The position numbers and the translations under genes were made by a program. The notes below the pieces were generated by a model. The model was not told the origin of the DNA. It made no database searches and was given only the letters and a program-made list of their open reading frames with translations. From Mycolicibacterium peregrinum (GTDB taxonomy: Bacteria > Actinomycetota > Actinomycetes > Mycobacteriales > Mycobacteriaceae), in the NCBI RefSeq assembly GCF_001665625.1, contig NZ_LZSY01000049.1, positions 1-32,556 on the forward strand: a stretch of DNA of 32,556 nucleotides. Direction: 5' to 3'. Shown here one piece after another: positions 1 through 10,173 of the stretch (position 1 is the first letter of the stretch; every line of letters starts with the position of its first letter).

Positions 1-523
1 GTTCGGGCAGCAGGCCGGGCGCGGTGACGTCCGCGTCCAGTATCTCGACCCGCGTCCCGGTGGCGTTGCGCCGCGCGAACTCCAGGGCCGCGGGCGAGTT
101 CTCGACGGCCAGCACGCGCGCGTCGGGCCACCGCGCGGCCAGCGCCAACGCCAACGCACCCGAGCCGGTGCACAGGTCGACGATCAGCGGCTTGCCAGGC
201 AATTGCCGCGTGCTGGCCCATTCGAGCAGCGCCTCGGTTTCCGGCCGCGGGATGAACACCCCGGGCCCGACCGCGAGCGTCAGCGGGCCGAACGGCGCCG
301 TGCCGATCAGATGTTGCAGCGGAATTCGACGGGACCGGGCGGCCACGAGTTCGTCGTAGGCCTGGCGGAACTGTTCGTCGGCGTCGTCGAGGAACATCAG
401 CCGACCGCGGTCGACGCCCGCCACGTGCGCGGCCAGCAGCTCGGCGTCGATGCGCGGGGAGGCGACGCCGGCGGCTGCGAGCCGTACCGTTGCGGCCGCG
501 ACCGCCTGCCGCACGGGGGTCAT
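1..523 (-). CDS. prmC: Peptide chain release factor N5-glutamine methyltransferase PrmC, N-terminal part
   Basis: PrmC (HemK) uses SAM to methylate the glutamine of the GGQ motif of class I release factors. The 174 codons visible from the ATG at 523–521 give the N-terminal helical domain and the start of the Rossmann methyltransferase domain. PRPETE lies at about residues 93–98 and the SAM motif I DLCTGSG at about 116–122. The catalytic NPPY motif is expected beyond the window edge, so the gene is cut by the window and not shown to be broken. Its ATG overlaps the prfA stop codon (ATGA at 523–520), so it is probably translationally coupled to its own substrate RF1. The family identity is secure. 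Confidence 0.95.
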   Translation of the reverse strand, partial: MTPVRQAVAAATVRLAAAGVASPRIDAELLAAHVAGVDRGRLMFLDDADEQFRQAYDELVAARSRRIPLQHLIGTAPFGPLTLAVGPGVFIPRPETEALLEWASTRQLPGKPLIVDLCTGSGALALALAARWPDARVLAVENSPAALEFARRNATGTRVEILDADVTAPGLLPE

Positions 524-1632
524 GTCTCCTGCTGCAGCCGGGCCTGTTTGTCGGCGGCGCCCAGCGCGTCGAGCAACGCGTCCATGTCTCCGTCGAGCAC
601 CTGGTCGAGGTTGTGCGCCTTGAAGTTGATGCGGTGATCCGCGATCCGGTTCTCGGGGAAGTTGTAGGTGCGGATCCGTTCGCTGCGGTCGACCGTGCGG
701 ATCTGGCTGGCCCGGTCGGCCGATGCGTCGGCCGACGCCTGTTCTTCGGCCAGTGCCTGCAGCCGAGCGGCGAGCACCACCATGGCCCTGGCCTTGTTCT
801 GCAGCTGCGAGCGCTCGTTCTGGCAGGTCACCACGATGCCGGTCGGCAGGTGCGTGATGCGGACCGCGGAGTCGGTGGTGTTGACGCCCTGGCCACCCTT
901 GCCCGAGGACCGGTAGACGTCGATGCGCAGGTCGGACTCGTCGATCTGCACCTGCTCGACGTCTTCTGGCTCGGGGTAGACCAGCACGCCGGCGGCCGAG
1001 GTGTGTACCCGGCCCTGCGATTCGGTGACCGGCACCCGCTGCACGCGGTGCACGCCGCCCTCGAACTTCATCCGCGACCACACGCCGTCGGCGGAATCAC
1101 CCTTGCCGGCGATCGTGATGGTGGCGTCCTTGTAGCCGCCCAGGTCCGACCACGTCTCGTCGAGCACGGTGACGGTCCAGCCGTGGCGTTCGGCATACCG
1201 GATGTACATGCGGGCCAGATCGGCGGCGAACAGTGCCGACTCCTCCCCGCCTTCCCCTGACTTGACCTCAAGCACGATGTCATCGGCGTCGTGCGGGTCG
1301 CGCGGTGCCAATTGGTCGGTCAGCTGCGCGTCGAGTTCGGCGACCTTGGCGGTCAGCTCGTCCACCTCGTCGGCGAAGCTGGCGTCGTCGGCGGCGAGCT
1401 CGCGCGCGGCTTCCAGGTCACCACGGGCGGCTTCGAGCTTGCGGTAGGTCCCCACGACGGGCGAGACCTGGGCGAAGCGCCGGCCCACCTTGCGGGCGGC
1501 GGAGGCGTCGGCGTGCAGGCTGGGATCGGCGAGCTGGCGCTCAAGGTCTGCGTGCTCAGCGAGCAGCGCCTCGATTGCTTTCCCCGGCTGAGCCGGGAGC
1601 CCAGCAGAAGCGGTATCCGTCACGTCAGCCAC
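520..1632 (-). CDS. prfA: Peptide chain release factor 1 (RF1)
   Basis: RF1 reads UAA and UAG in the ribosomal A site and triggers peptide release. The 370-residue product has the helical N-terminal domain, the PVT tripeptide anticodon (in [11 protein letters not shown]) that marks RF1 rather than RF2, and the catalytic GGQ loop ([17 protein letters not shown]). It is slightly longer than M. tuberculosis RF1 as I recall it (357 aa). The start is uncertain. A GTG at 1632 lies only one base after the AGGA-like ribosome site, while an in-frame GTG at residue 4 (1623–1621) is better spaced from GGAAAGGA. It lies downstream of rpmE, separated by a strong hairpin, and overlaps prmC by 4 bp. Confidence 0.97.
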   Translation of the reverse strand: MADVTDTASAGLPAQPGKAIEALLAEHADLERQLADPSLHADASAARKVGRRFAQVSPVVGTYRKLEAARGDLEAARELAADDASFADEVDELTAKVAELDAQLTDQLAPRDPHDADDIVLEVKSGEGGEESALFAADLARMYIRYAERHGWTVTVLDETWSDLGGYKDATITIAGKGDSADGVWSRMKFEGGVHRVQRVPVTESQGRVHTSAAGVLVYPEPEDVEQVQIDESDLRIDVYRSSGKGGQGVNTTDSAVRITHLPTGIVVTCQNERSQLQNKARAMVVLAARLQALAEEQASADASADRASQIRTVDRSERIRTYNFPENRIADHRINFKAHNLDQVLDGDMDALLDALGAADKQARLQQET

Positions 1633-1677
1633 ATCCTTTCCACCTATGCCGCCAACTCGTTCCTGGAAACGAGAACA

Positions 1678-1716
1678 GCGCCCAGATCTGTCGCATATAT
1701 GCGACAGATCGGGCGC
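1678..1716 (-). terminator. Long near-perfect hairpin between rpmE and prfA
   Basis: The left arm is gcgcccagatctgtcgca (1678–1695), the loop is tata, and the right arm is tgcgacagatcgggcgc (1700–1716). Only one base (T) is bulged. Three further pairs (AAC/GTT at 1674–1676 and 1718–1720) can extend the stem past a mismatch. It starts 12 bp after the rpmE stop. On the minus strand the stem is followed by TGTTCTCGTTT, which is only moderately U-rich. It could terminate or attenuate rpmE transcription, or control entry into prfA–prmC. Confidence 0.65.
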
Positions 1717-1727
1717 CGTTGACGTAG

Positions 1728-1970
1728 CTACTTGTCGGCTGCGGCAGCCTGATCACCGGCAGGCTTGCGCTTGCCGTACCGCTTCTCGAAGCGGGCCACG
1801 CGGCCGCCGCTGTCGAGGATCTTCTGCTTGCCGGTGTAGAACGGGTGGCACTGCGAGCAGACCTCGACCACGATCTGGCCGCTCTGCTTGGTGCTACGGG
1901 TCTGGAAGGTATTGCCGCAACCACAGTGCACCGTGGTCTCGACATACTCAGGATGAATGCCTGTTTTCAT
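1728..1970 (-). CDS. rpmE: 50S ribosomal protein L31, zinc-binding (C+) form
   Basis: L31 bridges the large and small ribosomal subunits. The 80-residue product carries Cys16 and Cys18 (CGCG) and Cys38 and Cys41 (CSQC), the zinc ligands of the C+ paralogue, so this is the zinc-replete housekeeping copy and not the zinc-free alternative. The ATG at 1970 is preceded by AGAGGAA five to six bases upstream. In M. tuberculosis rpmE follows rho directly (recalled synteny). Here fadD-like and tetR-like genes separate them, so rpmE probably has its own promoter in the 136 bp upstream. Confidence 0.97.
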   Translation of the reverse strand: MKTGIHPEYVETTVHCGCGNTFQTRSTKQSGQIVVEVCSQCHPFYTGKQKILDSGGRVARFEKRYGKRKPAGDQAAAADK

Positions 1971-2046
1971 GGGTTCCTCTTCAATCGTTGGCCCGGGTCG
2001 CCCGAAATTCAGATGGACGTGAACCGGGACCGAGGGTCGGCGGTCC

Positions 2047-2052
2047 ATTATG
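2047..2052 (-). promoter_or_regulatory. Possible –10 box for rpmE
   Basis: On the minus strand CATAAT (plus ATTATG) sits about 77 bp upstream of the rpmE ATG. It fits the xANNNT core of mycobacterial –10 elements. No convincing –35 hexamer is present 17 bp upstream. This is pattern evidence only. Confidence 0.3.
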
Positions 2053-2106
2053 CCAGGTCAACCGCCAACAGCCTAAACGCGGGATGACCGGCGACTATTC
2101 CTTGCC

Positions 2107-3660
2107 TCAGAGAGTCGTATAGACCGTACCGTCGCGCTTCCAGAGCACCCGACCGGCCGGATCTGCGCCGAGGGCAACCAACTCCCGCTTGAGAATCTTG
2201 TTGGTCGCCGTGCTGGGCAGATCGTCGGCCAGCCAGACGTACCGCGGCCAGGATTTCGGCGACAGATCCTGCTGCTGCGCCAGGAACGCGCCGAAGTCGT
2301 CAGGCGTCAGCGACTGACCGTCACGCAGCACGACGGCGGCCATCACCTGATCACCGACGAACTCGTCGGGCACGGGATAGACGGCGACGCGGCTGATCAC
2401 CGGCTGCCGCAACAGGATGCGTTCGATCGGCGCCGCGGTGATGTTCTCGCCGTCCACTCTCATCCAGTCCGCGGTGCGCCCGGCCAGGTAGATCCAGCCG
2501 TCGGCGTCGCGGTAGGCCAGGTCGCCCGACCAGTACATGCCGTGGCGCAGCCGTTCATCGGTCGCGCCCTGATCGTTGTGGTAGCCGCGGAACATCCCGC
2601 TTCCGTTGGTGTTCACCAGTTCCCCGGTGGCGGCCTCGGCGTTGACCAGGGCACCGGTGGCATCGAATTGTGCGGCCGGGCACTCTTCAAGGGTCTCCGG
2701 GTCGTAGATCGCCACGCCTGGGAAGCCCTGGCCGACGCTGCCGGCGGGGGTGCCCTCGGAACGGGTGATGATGATCGCCAGCTCCGTCGAGCCGAAGCCG
2801 TCCCAGACGCTGCATCCGAACCTGCGGCTGAATTCGTCGATGTCGCGGTCGGCGGCCTCGTTGCCGAACGCCACGCGCAGCGTGTTGTCGTGGTCGTCGG
2901 GTTGCTCGGCGGTGGCCAGGATGTAGGCCAACGGCTTGCCGACGTAGTTCATGTACGTCGCGCCATAGCGGCGGATGTCCGGAAGGAACCCGGACGCGGA
3001 GAACTGTGCCGGCGCCATGGCCGCGCCCGAGCTGAGCGCCACGCCCCACCCGGCGTACACGCCATTCGAATGGAACAGCGGCATGGCCAGGTAGCAGGTG
3101 TCCGCCTCGGTCAGGTCGTAGCGCTGCACCAGCGCGGCGGCGGAGAACAGCACGATGGAATGCGGCACCCGGACGGCCTTGGGCTCGCCGCTGGTGCCCG
3201 AGGTGAAGATCATCATGAAGGTGTCGTCGGGCCCGACCTCGCGGTGCGGCGTGAGTTCCCGCGATGACCAGGCGGTATCCGATACGTCGATGACGGTGAC
3301 GCCCGGCAGGTCGAGGCCCTCGAGCAGCCCGCGATGGTGTTCGTCGACGAGGACGACCTGACATTCGACCCGGGCGATGTCGCGGGCCAGCGCGTCACCT
3401 CGACGGGTGTTGTTGATGCCGCACAGCACGTAGCCGCCGAGGGCCGCAGCGGCCAGCGCGGTCAGCATGTCGGGGGTATTGCCGAGAAGGGTGCCCACAT
3501 GGAGGGGACGCTGCGGCTCGGCGATCCCGATCAGGGTCGCGGCCTGGGCCTTCGCCTCGGCGATATGCTCACGCCACGACCACGTCCGGTCGCCGTACTT
3601 GATGGCGACCGTGTCACCTGCTTCGCGTTCCCGGAGCAGCTGCTGCAGCGTTTCGGCCAT
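2107..3660 (-). CDS. Fatty acyl-CoA/AMP ligase, FadD1/FadD17-like
   Basis: This is an ANL-superfamily adenylate-forming enzyme, predicted to activate a carboxylic acid, probably a fatty or sterol-derived acid, to its CoA thioester through an acyl-AMP. The 517-residue product has the AMP/phosphate loop MIFTSGTSGEPK at about 150–161, GFGSTEL (A5 region), YWSGDLAYRDADGWIYLAGR (A7/A8) and the C-terminal TNKILKREL containing the catalytic lysine. The ATG at 3660 is chosen because GGGGA lies upstream; an upstream TTG at 3675 would add five residues. It is divergent from the TetR gene with an operator-like palindrome between them. The substrate and the exact FadD number cannot be read from sequence. 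The resemblance to FadD1/FadD17 is from memory. Confidence 0.9.
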   Translation of the reverse strand: MAETLQQLLREREAGDTVAIKYGDRTWSWREHIAEAKAQAATLIGIAEPQRPLHVGTLLGNTPDMLTALAAAALGGYVLCGINNTRRGDALARDIARVECQVVLVDEHHRGLLEGLDLPGVTVIDVSDTAWSSRELTPHREVGPDDTFMMIFTSGTSGEPKAVRVPHSIVLFSAAALVQRYDLTEADTCYLAMPLFHSNGVYAGWGVALSSGAAMAPAQFSASGFLPDIRRYGATYMNYVGKPLAYILATAEQPDDHDNTLRVAFGNEAADRDIDEFSRRFGCSVWDGFGSTELAIIITRSEGTPAGSVGQGFPGVAIYDPETLEECPAAQFDATGALVNAEAATGELVNTNGSGMFRGYHNDQGATDERLRHGMYWSGDLAYRDADGWIYLAGRTADWMRVDGENITAAPIERILLRQPVISRVAVYPVPDEFVGDQVMAAVVLRDGQSLTPDDFGAFLAQQQDLSPKSWPRYVWLADDLPSTATNKILKRELVALGADPAGRVLWKRDGTVYTTL

Positions 3661-3685
3661 CCGATGAATCCCCAAGGGTTAGTGA

Positions 3686-3703
3686 ACAGAATTAGAAAAC
3701 TGT
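3686..3703. promoter_or_regulatory. Candidate TetR operator palindrome
   Basis: The sequence ACAGaaTTagAAaaCTGT is an 18-bp imperfect palindrome (12 of 18 positions symmetric). It is AT-rich in a GC-rich genome and lies between the divergent acyl-CoA ligase (start 3660) and TetR gene (start 3786). Position and shape fit autoregulation plus control of the ligase by the neighbouring TetR protein. This is inference. Confidence 0.4.
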
Positions 3704-3785
3704 CTACCATGGTTCTGGCGCGACGGATACACGCTTGGCAGAATCATGTACCTGAGCCCAACCGGAAGACCAGGAGACACAGGAG

Positions 3786-4391
3786 TTGACCAGCACCACG
3801 GCACCGCGCAGCGTGCGAGATCGACTGATCGACGCTGCTGAAGAATGCCTGCGGACCAAGGGCATTCGTGCGACCACCGTCTCGGAGGTCGCCGAGGCCG
3901 CCGGAGTGTCGCGCGGGTGGCTCTACCGCCATTTCCCGGACAAGGTGACGCTGCTCGGCGCCGTGATCGTGCGACTCAACGACACGTTCTGGTCGGAAGC
4001 CCAGGCCATGTTGGAGCAGATCGAGGGGCTGGATCGCCAGATCGCCTGGGGCGTCGGCAATGGCCTGCGCGCCTACGACGATCCCGGCGCGGTACTGATG
4101 AAACTCCGCACCGACGAACCCGAGGAGTTCGCCGCCTGCGCCGGGGCCGGCGTGCAAGGCATGATCCCCGACCTTGCCGAGTTCTGGTCGCCCTATCTGG
4201 CGGCCGCCCGTGACCGCGGCGAGGTGCGTGCCGACATCGACATTCCCGAAGCATCGGAATGGGTTGCGCGAGTGTTGATCTCGCTGGCGACCGTACCGGG
4301 GAACACGCTGGATCCCAGTGACGAGGACGCGGTCCTCGCCCAGGTTCGCCGCTATTTGATGCCGGGGTTGCGCGCGCAGCCAACTTCCTGA
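3786..4391 (+). CDS. TetR/AcrR family transcriptional regulator
   Basis: The 201-residue protein has a typical N-terminal TetR helix-turn-helix at about residues 14–58 (TTVSEVAEAAGVSRGWLYRHF) followed by a helical ligand-binding domain without a recognisable specificity signature. The start is a TTG at 3786 placed 9 nt after AGGAG (3772–3776); a second AGGAG touches the TTG directly. It diverges from the acyl-CoA ligase and probably senses an acyl-CoA or fatty-acid-like ligand and represses the ligase. Its stop lies just before a strong bidirectional terminator shared with rho. The ligand assignment is inferred only from the neighbour. Confidence 0.9.
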   Translation: MTSTTAPRSVRDRLIDAAEECLRTKGIRATTVSEVAEAAGVSRGWLYRHFPDKVTLLGAVIVRLNDTFWSEAQAMLEQIEGLDRQIAWGVGNGLRAYDDPGAVLMKLRTDEPEEFAACAGAGVQGMIPDLAEFWSPYLAAARDRGEVRADIDIPEASEWVARVLISLATVPGNTLDPSDEDAVLAQVRRYLMPGLRAQPTS

Positions 4392-4398
4392 CAACACG

Positions 4399-4429
4399 AA
4401 AAAGGCCCCCGAATATCGGGGGCCTTTTT
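4399..4429. terminator. Bidirectional intrinsic terminator between tetR and rho
   Basis: The arms aaaaaggcccccga (4399–4412) and tcgggggccttttt (4416–4429) form a perfect 14-bp stem with a 3-nt loop. An A-tract on one side and a T-tract on the other let it terminate both the plus-strand tetR and the minus-strand rho transcripts. It is the most canonical intrinsic terminator in the window. Confidence 0.92.
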
Positions 4430-4439
4430 GGTGTCGCGC

Positions 4440-6488
4440 TTAGTCGACGTCCATGTTGCCCGGAGCGGTCTTGGAGACCTGGACCAGGAACTCGTAGTTG
4501 GTCTTGGTCTTGCGCAGCTGGCTCATCAGCAGATCGATGGCCTGGTGACTGTCGAGCCCCGAGAGCACCCGGCGCAGCTTGTGCACCACCGCGAACTCGT
4601 CCGTCGAGAGCAGCAGCTCGTCCTTGCGGGTACCGGACGGGTTGACGTCGACCGCGGGGAACACCCGGCGCTCGGCGATCTTGCGGTCGAGCTTGAGCTC
4701 GGCGTTGCCGGTGCCCTTGAACTCCTCGAAGATCACGGTGTCACCGGTCGAACCGGTCTCAACCATCGCCGTGGCGATGATGGTCAGCGAGCCGCCGTGC
4801 TCGATGTTGCGGGCCGCGCCGAGGAACCGCTTCGGCGGGTACAGCGCGGTGGAGTCGACACCACCGGACAGGATGCGACCCGAGGCCGGCGACGCGTTGT
4901 TGTACGCGCGGCCCAGACGGGTGATCGAGTCCAGCAGCACGACGACGTCCTTGCCCTGCTCGACCAGGCGCTTGGCCCGCTCGATCGCCAGCTCGGCGGC
5001 CTGGGTGTGGTCTGACGGCGGACGGTCGAAGGTCGAGGCGATGACCTCGCCCTTCACCGAACGCTGCATGTCGGTGACCTCTTCCGGGCGCTCGTCGACG
5101 AGCACCACCATGAGGTGGCATTCCGGGTTGTTCTTGGTGATCGCGTTGGCGATGTCCTGCATGATCGTGGTCTTACCGGCCTTGGGCGGCGACACGATCA
5201 GGGCGCGCTGCCCCTTACCGATCGGCATGATCAAGTCGATGACGCGGGTGGTCAGCCGCTCCGGCGTGGTCTCCAGGCGCAGCCGCTGGTTCGGGTACAG
5301 CGGGGTCAGCTTGGTGAAATCGGGGCGGTTCTTGGCCGCCTCGACCGGACCACCGTTGACACTGTCCAGGCGCACCAGCGGGTTGAACTTCTGCCGCGGG
5401 TTCTGGCCCCCGCCGCCCTCACCCTCGCGGGGCACGCGGACTGCACCGGTCACGGCGTCGCCACGGCGCAAGCCGTTCTTGCGGACCATGTTCATGGACA
5501 CGTAGACGTCGTTCGGCCCGGCCAGGTAGCCCGAGGTGCGGACGAACGCGTAGTTGTCCAGCACGTCGAGGATGCCGGCGACCGGCTGGACGACGTCGTC
5601 CTCGCGCAGCTCGGTCTCGTTGCCACCCTCGGCGCCACGCTCACCGCGCCGGCGACGATCACGGTCGCGGAACCGACGGCCGCGACGGCCCTGCCGGCCG
5701 TCCCCATCGCCATCGTCATCGGCGTTGGCGTTGGAGTTGCCGCCCCGGTTCTGCTGGTTGTCGGACTGGTCGGACTGCTCGCGCCCCTGGCCGCGGTCCT
5801 GTTTCTGGTCGCGGTCCTGCTTCTGGTCGCGCTTGTCGTCCTGCTTGTTATCGGCCTTGTTGTCGGCCTTGTTGTCGGCCTTGGCCTCGCCCTTGTCGGC
5901 GTCGGACTGCTCGCGCTTTTCGCGCCGTTCCTGGCGTTCACGCTTGTCCTGCTTGGCAGGCTTTTCCTGCGGCTCGGCGGCAGCCTCAGCAGTCTTGGCG
6001 TCGGGCTCGGCGGAATCGGTCTTCGCCTCGGCCTTGACGGCCTCGGTGCCCGCATCGTTCTTGCCGGCATCGGACTTGCCTGCGTCGTCCTTGGCCGCGT
6101 CGGCGACCGGCGCGCCGGCCTGGCGCGAGGAACCCCGACGCTCACGACGACGAGTCGCGGGCTGCTCAGCAGCCTCGGCACCGGCGTCCGGCTGGGTATC
6201 GGCGGCCGGCTTGGCCTCGGCGGTCGCACCGTTGGATTCACCACGGTGGGCGCGGATAGCTGCGATCAGCTCACTCTTACGCAACCCGGACGCGCCTTCG
6301 ACACCGATTTCCTTGGCCAGGGCGCGCAGCTCAGGCAGAACCATGGTCGACAGCGACGCGGGCCGGGCGCTGGAAGCGCGCCGCGCGGCCGCGGTGTCAG
6401 TGGTCGCGGTGCTTTCAGATGTCACGGCGTTCGGCAAATCCCCAGTGCCGTTGGCGTTGTCAGCCGTGAAGAGGTCCGTTTCTGTCAC
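4440..6488 (-). CDS. rho: Transcription termination factor Rho
   Basis: Rho is a hexameric RNA helicase that terminates transcripts. The 682-residue product has an N-terminal SAP-like Rho_N segment (MVLPELRALAKEIG…), then a very long disordered insert rich in D, K, Q, N and R (roughly residues 80–280), a cold-shock RNA-binding fold (VVQPVAGILDVLDNYAFVR), Walker A SPPKAGKTTI, Walker B VVLVDERPEE, the Q-loop region LLDSITRLGRAYN and the secondary RNA-binding R-loop. It is much longer than E. coli Rho (419 aa) because of the insert. The start is GTG at 6488 with AAAGGA six bases upstream. It has its own candidate promoter and a ~225-nt leader, separating it from the threonine operon. The 3' end uses the terminator shared with tetR. 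Confidence 0.98.
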   Translation of the reverse strand: MTETDLFTADNANGTGDLPNAVTSESTATTDTAAARRASSARPASLSTMVLPELRALAKEIGVEGASGLRKSELIAAIRAHRGESNGATAEAKPAADTQPDAGAEAAEQPATRRRERRGSSRQAGAPVADAAKDDAGKSDAGKNDAGTEAVKAEAKTDSAEPDAKTAEAAAEPQEKPAKQDKRERQERREKREQSDADKGEAKADNKADNKADNKQDDKRDQKQDRDQKQDRGQGREQSDQSDNQQNRGGNSNANADDDGDGDGRQGRRGRRFRDRDRRRRGERGAEGGNETELREDDVVQPVAGILDVLDNYAFVRTSGYLAGPNDVYVSMNMVRKNGLRRGDAVTGAVRVPREGEGGGGQNPRQKFNPLVRLDSVNGGPVEAAKNRPDFTKLTPLYPNQRLRLETTPERLTTRVIDLIMPIGKGQRALIVSPPKAGKTTIMQDIANAITKNNPECHLMVVLVDERPEEVTDMQRSVKGEVIASTFDRPPSDHTQAAELAIERAKRLVEQGKDVVVLLDSITRLGRAYNNASPASGRILSGGVDSTALYPPKRFLGAARNIEHGGSLTIIATAMVETGSTGDTVIFEEFKGTGNAELKLDRKIAERRVFPAVDVNPSGTRKDELLLSTDEFAVVHKLRRVLSGLDSHQAIDLLMSQLRKTKTNYEFLVQVSKTAPGNMDVD
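5793..5879. repeat. Short in-frame tandem repeats in the Rho disordered insert
   Basis: Two 18-bp copies (5793–5810 and 5811–5828, one base apart) encode the QKQDRD-type unit. Three 12-bp copies (5844–5855, 5856–5867, 5868–5879) encode KADN or its permutation. All units are multiples of three, so copy-number changes would alter the length of the insert without breaking the frame. Confidence 0.8.
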
Positions 6489-6713
6489 GGATTTCCTTTC
6501 TTTCCCTCGCTCATCAGGTCGTGCGAGGGTTCCCCAAAGGTCGAAGCGCGTTCAGCTGAACCGCTGAGCGCGTAGCTCACACCGTCGCCTGCGCAACGGC
6601 GATCGCCCGGGTCCGCCGATATACGGCGAGCCGTCAGTCCACGAGTAGAACACAAGAAGATTGGGTGGTCGTCCTGGTGTCGACGCAGGCAGAGACCCTG
6701 CGAGTGCTGGACG
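6489..6713 (-). other. 5' leader region of rho
   Basis: About 225 nt separate the predicted start of transcription near 6712 from the rho GTG. No confident gene lies here. A GTG-initiated reading frame of 34 codons runs on the minus strand from about 6653 to 6552, without a good ribosome site, and I do not call it. A long leader suits autoregulation of rho, known in E. coli, but no specific attenuator fold is evident by eye. Confidence 0.4.
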
Positions 6714-6719
6714 AAAGCG

Positions 6720-6748
6720 AGAATAACTCGCTTTTGTGAAGTAATCAA
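6720..6748 (-). promoter_or_regulatory. Predicted SigA-type promoter of rho, overlapping a hairpin
   Basis: On the minus strand TTGATT (plus 6743–6748) is followed after 17 bp by TATTCT (plus 6720–6725), a good mycobacterial SigA match with a TANNNT –10 box. Transcription would start near 6712. The –10 box lies inside an inverted repeat, aaagcgag (6714–6721) and ctcgcttt (6727–6734), which could also act as a weak terminator for thrB reading through from upstream. Confidence 0.5.
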
Positions 6749-6800
6749 GCAACGTCAACACTGGGCGTGTGGCGTTCGGTTCTTCTCGTGCCGCACATCG

Positions 6801-8850
<2,050 letters not shown>

Positions 8851-8854
<4 letters not shown>

Positions 8855-10173
8855 GCGTTCGTTCCTTCCATACGCAGCACGCTGTTGATGGTCTGCACCG
8901 CGTCGAGATCGGCCAGCGCCTCGACGGTTTCCGAGAGCGCGGCATCGGTGGCCTGGTGGGTGACCACCACGATGCGGGCGCCGCAGGGCTGACCCTCCTC
9001 GTCGACCATGCCCTCCTGGCGCACCTCGGCGATGCTGACCTCGCGCTTGGAGAATTCTGCCGCCACCGCGGACAACACGCCTGGTTTGTCCGAGACGTTC
9101 ATGTTGACGTAGTAGCGGGTGGGGATGAAGCCGATCGGGGCGATCGGCAGCTTGGCGTACTTGGACTCGCGCGGACCCCGGCCACCCTGGACCCGGTTGC
9201 GCGCGGCCATCACGACGTCGCCCATCACGGCCGACGCGGTGGGTGCGCCGCCGGCGCCCTGGCCGTAGAACATCAGCCGGCCGGCCGCCTCGGCCTCGAC
9301 CACTACGGCGTTGAAGGCTCCGTTGACCGCGGCCAGCGGGTGCGTCAACGGCACCAGTGCCGGGTACACGCGTGCCGAAACACGTTGCTTGCCTTCGTCA
9401 GTGGTGAGCCGCTCGCAGATGGCCAACAGTTTGATGGTGCAGCCCAGAGCTCGGGCGGACTCGAAGTCGGCCGCACTGACCTTGGTGATGCCTTCGCGGT
9501 AGACGTCGTCGGCGGTGACCCGGGTGTGGAAGGCGATCGAGGCGAGAATCGCGGCCTTGGCCGCTGCGTCGTAGCCCTCGACGTCGGCGGTGGGATCGGC
9601 CTCGGCATACCCCAGGGCACTGGCGTCGGCCAGTGCCGAGGTGTAATCGGCGCCGGTGCTGTCCATCTCGGACAGGATGTAGTTGGTGGTGCCGTTGACG
9701 ATGCCGGCCACCCGCACCACGGTGTCGCCGGCCAGCGACTGGGTCAGCGGACGGATCACCGGGATCGCGCCGGCGACTGCGGCTTCGAAATACAGGTCGA
9801 CGCGAGCCTTTTCGGCGGCCTGCGCCAGTTCACCGGTGGACTGGGCCATCAGTGCCTTGTTGGCGGTGACCACCGACTTGCCCTGTTCGAGGGCGGCCAG
9901 GATGGCCTTGCGGGCCGGCTTCACCGGGCCCATCAACTCGACCACGATGTCGACGTCGTCGCGCGACACCAGCTCGACGATGTCGTCGGTGAGCAGGTCC
10001 TTGGGCACACCGCGGTCGCCGGAGACCTTGCGCACGCCGATGCCGCGCACCTCGAGTGGGGCGCCGATGCGGGCCGCGAGGTCAGCGGCGCTCTCGTTGA
10101 TGATGCGCACCACTTCACTGCCGACGTTGCCGAGCCCCAATACCGCTACGCCGATGGGCTTCTCATCACTCAT
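8851..10173 (-). CDS. hom: Homoserine dehydrogenase
   Basis: This enzyme (called thrA in M. tuberculosis) reduces aspartate semialdehyde to homoserine, the branch point toward threonine and methionine. The 440-residue product has an N-terminal Rossmann NAD(P) site ([14 protein letters not shown]), the [11 protein letters not shown] and [16 protein letters not shown] catalytic segments, and a C-terminal ACT domain (about residues 358–440) that normally carries threonine feedback control. The start is the ATG at 10173, preceded by the strong ribosome site GGAGGTGAG; the reading frame stays open upstream into lysA. The ATG overlaps the lysA stop by 4 bp. Confidence 0.98.

Noticed and set aside
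5844..5879. Possible CRISPR-like or minisatellite array
   Set aside because: The units are 12 bp, contiguous and in frame within rho, without spacers or neighbouring cas genes.
5115..6575. Long plus-strand frame (486 codons) that looks like a hydrophobic multi-helix membrane protein
   Set aside because: It is exactly antisense to the Lys/Asp/Gln/Arg-rich insert and catalytic part of rho; charged codons read backwards give Leu/Val-rich sequence. It has no homologue pattern and no ribosome site.
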